Shown in pieces: positions 5,584 to 8,650 of a DNA stretch of 8,650 bases. The translations under genes were made by a program, and so were the position numbers. Each line of letters begins with the position of its first letter. Positions within the stretch are counted from its first letter, which is position 1. The stretch comes from Candidatus Zhuqueibacterota bacterium (GTDB taxonomy: Bacteria; SM23-31; B21-G16), in NCBI GenBank assembly GCA_003644825.1, contig QNDJ01000046.1, positions 1 to 8,650 of the forward strand. Direction: 5' to 3'. The notes beneath the pieces were generated by a model that did no database searches, had not been told where the DNA came from, and saw nothing but the letters and a program-made list of their open reading frames with translations.

Positions 5584-7464
5584 TTAAAATTTCTCTATCC
5601 TCTTAATGTGAATTAGCAGAGCTGTAATATCAGCAGGAGAAACCCCTGAAATCCTTGATGCCTGGGCAACCGAAACTGGTCTCAACTTATTCAGTTTCTC
5701 CCTTGCTTCTTTCGATATAGATTCAATTTTCATATAATTGATATTTTCTGGAATTCTCTGGTTCTCAAATTTCATCGACTTCTCAATAAGGTCTATTTGT
5801 TTTTTTATGTACCCTTCATATTTTACTTCCATTTCTATCTGAAAATCAAAAGGTTTTGCTGAGGTTATAAACTCTTTTTCTCTATCAGTAAAAATATCCA
5901 ATTCCTTAATATTATTATAAGAAATCTGGGGCCTTTTGAGGATATTATACAGGTTCTCCGTATTTGAAATGGGAGTTGTTCCTCTCCTTTCAAGAAGAAA
6001 ATTAATATCTTCTGGTTTTACCCTTTTTTTCTTCAACAATTTTATTATATCCTCTCTTAATTTTCTTTTTTTAACCATTTTAGAATAGACATTTTCATCA
6101 ATCAGACCTAACTTATACCCGTAAGGCATCAATCTTTCATCTGCATTATCCTGCCTGAGAAGCAGCCTGAACTCTGCCCTCGAAGTAAATAGCCTGTACG
6201 GTTCCTCCGTCCCTTTATTAACAAGGTCATCTATCAACACACCTATATAAGACTCAGACCTCTTAAGAATAAACGGTTCTTCATTCCTAATTTTAAGAAT
6301 AGCATTAATACCAGCCATAATCCCCTGAGCAGCAGCTTCTTCATATCCCGAAGTTCCATTTACCTGACCCGCAAAAAAAAGATTCTCTATCTTTCTTGAT
6401 TCAAGGTTCATCTTTATCTGTTCCGGAGGAAAATAGTCATATTCAATAGCGTATCCAAACCTTGTAATTTCAACATGTTCAAGTCCTCTGATTGATCTTA
6501 ATCCCTTCAGTTGAATATCTTCAGGCAGGCTCGTGGAAAAACCATTTACATAATATTCACAGGTGTCCAATCCTTCAGGTTCAAGAAAAATCTGATGCCT
6601 GTTTTTATCTGAAAATCTATATATTTTCAATTCCACAGAAGGGCAATACCTTGGTCCTGTTCCAGTTATAACCCCTGTGAATAAAGGAGACCTGTCAAAT
6701 CCTGATTCAAGAATCTTATGGGTTTCCGGGTTTGTGTAAGTTAAATAACAAGGAACCTGCTCACGTTCTATTTTTTCAGTCTGAAAAGAAAACGGCTGTG
6801 GGTTTTCATCACCGGGTTGAACCTCACACCTTTCCCAATCAACAGTTTTTCCATCTATTCTTGGTGGTGTACCTGTTTTAAATCTTTTGCTTTTTATTCC
6901 TGATTTTTCCAAAGATTCTGTCAGTCCAGTAGCTGCAAATTCACCAGCTCTACCCGCTCGAAAATTTTTTAATCCTATATGAATCAAGCCATTTAAAAAT
7001 GTCCCGCCAGAAACTATAACAGTTTTCCCTTTAAATATTGTTCCAGTAAGGGTTTTAACACCGTAAACTTTTTCTTTATTTGCAATAATTTCTCTTACCA
7101 TTCCTTCTTTTAAATCAATATTTTCGGTTTCTTCTATTGCTTTCCTCATTATCTTTGAATAAAGGAGTCTGTCCTCCTGAGCCCTTGGCGACCAGACAGC
7201 AGGTCCTTTTGATTTATTTAGCATTCTGAACTGGATACCAGCTTTATCACTTACCTTTGCCATTTCTCCACCAAGAGCATCAATTTCCCTGACAAGATGA
7301 CCTTTTGCAAGTCCACCTATTGCCGGATTACAGGACATCTGAGCTATAGTAAAAAGATTCATCGTTATTAATAGAACCTTTCCCCCCATTCTTGCAGCAG
7401 CCAGCGCCGCCTCACAACCAGCATGCCCCGCACCAATGACTATTACATCATATTCTTTATCCAT
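5584..7464 (-). CDS. mnmG: tRNA uridine-5-carboxymethylaminomethyl(34) synthesis enzyme MnmG (GidA)
   Basis: FAD-dependent cytoplasmic enzyme that works with MnmE to install the (carboxymethyl)aminomethyl group on wobble uridine 34 of tRNAs, supporting accurate decoding. All family landmarks are present: the FAD-binding GAGHAGCEAA at 11-20; SCNPAIGG with Cys45; GGTFLNG at 153-159; GTPPR at 198-202; GPRYCPSVE with Cys274, the second conserved cysteine; GQVNGTSGYEEAAAQG at 366-381; TSRAEFRL at 427-434; and the C-terminal ISGVSPADI...LLIHI that contacts MnmE. The length of 626 is normal (E. coli about 629). The ATG at 7464 is the only sensible start; AAAAGG directly abuts it, an unusually close RBS. 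The gene follows the ornithine-cyclodeaminase-like gene by 52 bases and is probably co-transcribed. Its stop lies next to parS, while rsmG, the usual downstream partner, is absent here. Confidence 0.98.
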   Translation of the reverse strand: MDKEYDVIVIGAGHAGCEAALAAARMGGKVLLITMNLFTIAQMSCNPAIGGLAKGHLVREIDALGGEMAKVSDKAGIQFRMLNKSKGPAVWSPRAQEDRLLYSKIMRKAIEETENIDLKEGMVREIIANKEKVYGVKTLTGTIFKGKTVIVSGGTFLNGLIHIGLKNFRAGRAGEFAATGLTESLEKSGIKSKRFKTGTPPRIDGKTVDWERCEVQPGDENPQPFSFQTEKIEREQVPCYLTYTNPETHKILESGFDRSPLFTGVITGTGPRYCPSVELKIYRFSDKNRHQIFLEPEGLDTCEYYVNGFSTSLPEDIQLKGLRSIRGLEHVEITRFGYAIEYDYFPPEQIKMNLESRKIENLFFAGQVNGTSGYEEAAAQGIMAGINAILKIRNEEPFILKRSESYIGVLIDDLVNKGTEEPYRLFTSRAEFRLLLRQDNADERLMPYGYKLGLIDENVYSKMVKKRKLREDIIKLLKKKRVKPEDINFLLERRGTTPISNTENLYNILKRPQISYNNIKELDIFTDREKEFITSAKPFDFQIEMEVKYEGYIKKQIDLIEKSMKFENQRIPENINYMKIESISKEAREKLNKLRPVSVAQASRISGVSPADITALLIHIKRIEKF

Positions 7465-7516
7465 CCTTTTAAAAAAATAACTTTCAAATCCCTGATAAAT
7501 TTAATATATCCTTACT

Positions 7517-8485
7517 TCAAAGGGGTAGTTTCACCCCTTTATTGAGTTCAACCGCCTTTCTATAAATAAGAGAAGCTGTAGCAACATCTTCAATTGCCAG
7601 ACCAAGGTTCATCGTCATAGTCCTTTCATAAGGTTCTTCCCTTCCATTAACTTTCCCGGCTACAATATCTCCAAGGTCAATAATCTTTTCAGGAAGGTTT
7701 TTAAAATAACCAATAGATTTATAATAGTTCAATTGTTTTATATCATCTGTAACAAATTTATCAGCTAACTTCATAGCATCAGGTTTCCAGTAGGAATCAA
7801 AATCAATAGCTGAAGCAAAACAACCTTTCTCAAACCATTCTTTATCAATTGTTGGTGAAGGAGTCTTCAGGATTGGACCGGCAGTTACCACTACATCCAT
7901 TCCAATAACAGCTTTTTCCGGGGAATCCACAGGAATGATATCAAATTTATAAATACCCCTCATATCTTCAATATATTTTGATAGATTTTCCCTATTTATA
8001 TCATAAGCATAGACCTTTTTTATATTTTTTAGCACTATATTGAGTGCTTCAAGGTTTGTCCTTCCCTGAACACCACATCCTAAAATACCGACCTTTTCAG
8101 AATCCATTCTGGCAAGAAACTTTGCAGCAACGGCAGTGGCAGCTCCTGTTCTTTTTCCTGTAATCCAGGTGCAATCCATTACTGAAACAGGAAATCCCGT
8201 CTCAGTATCATTTAAAATAAAAAGTCCTGATATATAGGGAAGACCCCTTTTATTATTTTCTGGAAATCCACTCACCCATTTCAATCCTGCATATTTTATT
8301 TCAGGAAGATATGCAGGCATAGCATGAATGAATGCATCCTTACCGGGATGAACACCGGGTTTCGGTGGCATCTCAAAATTTCCTTCACTTTTGCTGATAA
8401 AGGCTTTCTCAACTGCATCAATTATCTCTTCCATTGAAAGATTTATCTCTTCCACATCTTTCTTTGAAAGATATAACAATTCCAT
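7517..8485 (-). CDS. Ornithine cyclodeaminase/mu-crystallin family NAD(P)-dependent enzyme
   Basis: A 322-residue cytoplasmic protein of the ornithine cyclodeaminase/mu-crystallin family. Members include ornithine cyclodeaminase (ornithine to proline), alanine and other amino-acid dehydrogenases, and ketimine reductases. The Rossmann motif GCGVQGR lies at 136-142. Residues of the family active site are present: Lys69 in LKWVSGFP, Arg112 in GKRTGA and Asp228 in SAIDFD. Length and layout are normal for the family. Which substrate is used cannot be decided, since family members are often misassigned; ornithine or alanine turnover are both possible. The start at 8485 has a strong RBS, AAGGAGGGG, just upstream. 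The gene follows the partial gene by 57 bases and precedes mnmG by 52 bases, all on the same strand, which suggests an operon. A GC-rich hairpin overlaps its stop codon region. Confidence 0.92.
   Translation of the reverse strand: MELLYLSKKDVEEINLSMEEIIDAVEKAFISKSEGNFEMPPKPGVHPGKDAFIHAMPAYLPEIKYAGLKWVSGFPENNKRGLPYISGLFILNDTETGFPVSVMDCTWITGKRTGAATAVAAKFLARMDSEKVGILGCGVQGRTNLEALNIVLKNIKKVYAYDINRENLSKYIEDMRGIYKFDIIPVDSPEKAVIGMDVVVTAGPILKTPSPTIDKEWFEKGCFASAIDFDSYWKPDAMKLADKFVTDDIKQLNYYKSIGYFKNLPEKIIDLGDIVAGKVNGREEPYERTMTMNLGLAIEDVATASLIYRKAVELNKGVKLPL
7519..7540 (-). promoter_or_regulatory. Hairpin overlapping the 3' end of the dehydrogenase gene
   Basis: AAAGGGGT (7519-7526) pairs perfectly with ACCCCTTT (7533-7540) over a six-base loop. 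The last codons and the first stop base of the gene lie in or at the edge of the stem. No U-run follows on the - strand, so it is probably not a terminator; it may tune or stabilise the transcript between this gene and mnmG. Confidence 0.5.
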
Positions 8486-8542
8486 TTCCCCTCCTTTTTA
8501 CATTTATTACAATTGCATTTAATTTCATCCATCTATTCTTTT

Positions 8543-8650
8543 TTAATGTTTTACCGAATTTTCGGTCAATTTTTCCAGAAGATCTTTTACCGGATAACCA
8601 AGCTCTTCAGCTAACCTTGCATGATAAAGAGATAAATCATACCTCTTAAT
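8543..8650 (-). CDS. C-terminal end of an unrecognised protein (partial)
   Basis: An open frame enters from the right edge and ends at TAA (8543-8545), giving 35 residues: a probable amphipathic segment containing YDLSLYHARLAEELGYPVKD and a charged tail ending NSVKH. I do not recognise the family from so short a tail. Codon use and composition resemble the downstream genes. The 57-base gap to the dehydrogenase start on the same strand, with no terminator between them, suggests it is the first visible member of the same operon. Confidence 0.6.
   Translation of the reverse strand: MKRYDLSLYHARLAEELGYPVKDLLEKLTENSVKH

Noticed and set aside
8434-8649. Open frame on + at the right edge
   Set aside because: Lies over the start of the dehydrogenase and the - strand partial gene; low-complexity Phe/Leu-rich translation without an RBS.

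Overview
The window is A+T-rich bacterial DNA with strong AGGAGG-type ribosome binding sites. It carries one + strand gene at the left and four complete or partial genes plus a small lipoprotein gene on the - strand side. The genes are bacterial. A Tat-exported PLP enzyme, a secreted S9 peptidase and a lipoprotein suggest a cell with an active envelope export system. I cannot name the phylum; an uncultured AT-rich lineage (for example in or near the FCB group or WOR-3) is only a guess.

Layout: (1) 1-2129, a promoter, a strong RBS and a secreted prolyl-oligopeptidase-family (S9) peptidase on +. (2) 2130-3451, about 1.3 kb without a convincing gene. It holds a cluster of short palindromic repeats (three in a row plus one inverted), a perfect 15-bp inverted repeat, a probable terminator and several short open frames that may be eroded coding DNA. 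(3) 3452-5192, a small lipoprotein with a carboxypeptidase-regulatory-like beta-sandwich domain, preceded by a class V aminotransferase with a textbook twin-arginine signal, both on -. (4) 5193-5583, a gene-free stretch with a perfect DnaA box (TTATCCACA), two tandem TTATCAACA boxes, a very A+T-rich segment and a perfect ParB centromere site (parS, TGTTTCACGTGAAACA). (5) 5584-8650, a probable - strand operon: an unrecognised partial gene, an ornithine-cyclodeaminase/mu-crystallin family dehydrogenase and mnmG (gidA).

The most important region is 5193-5583. mnmG is a classical neighbour of bacterial replication origins and of parAB. A perfect parS site and a DnaA-box group directly beyond its stop codon mark this as a candidate oriC/centromere locus. 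Against a simple origin reading, the genes on both sides run in the same direction, mnmG would be transcribed head-on to a fork leaving this site, and dnaA, rsmG (gidB), parA and parB are not in the window.

The peptidase, lipoprotein and aminotransferase are all predicted to act outside the cytoplasm. The sequence does not show that they share a pathway.
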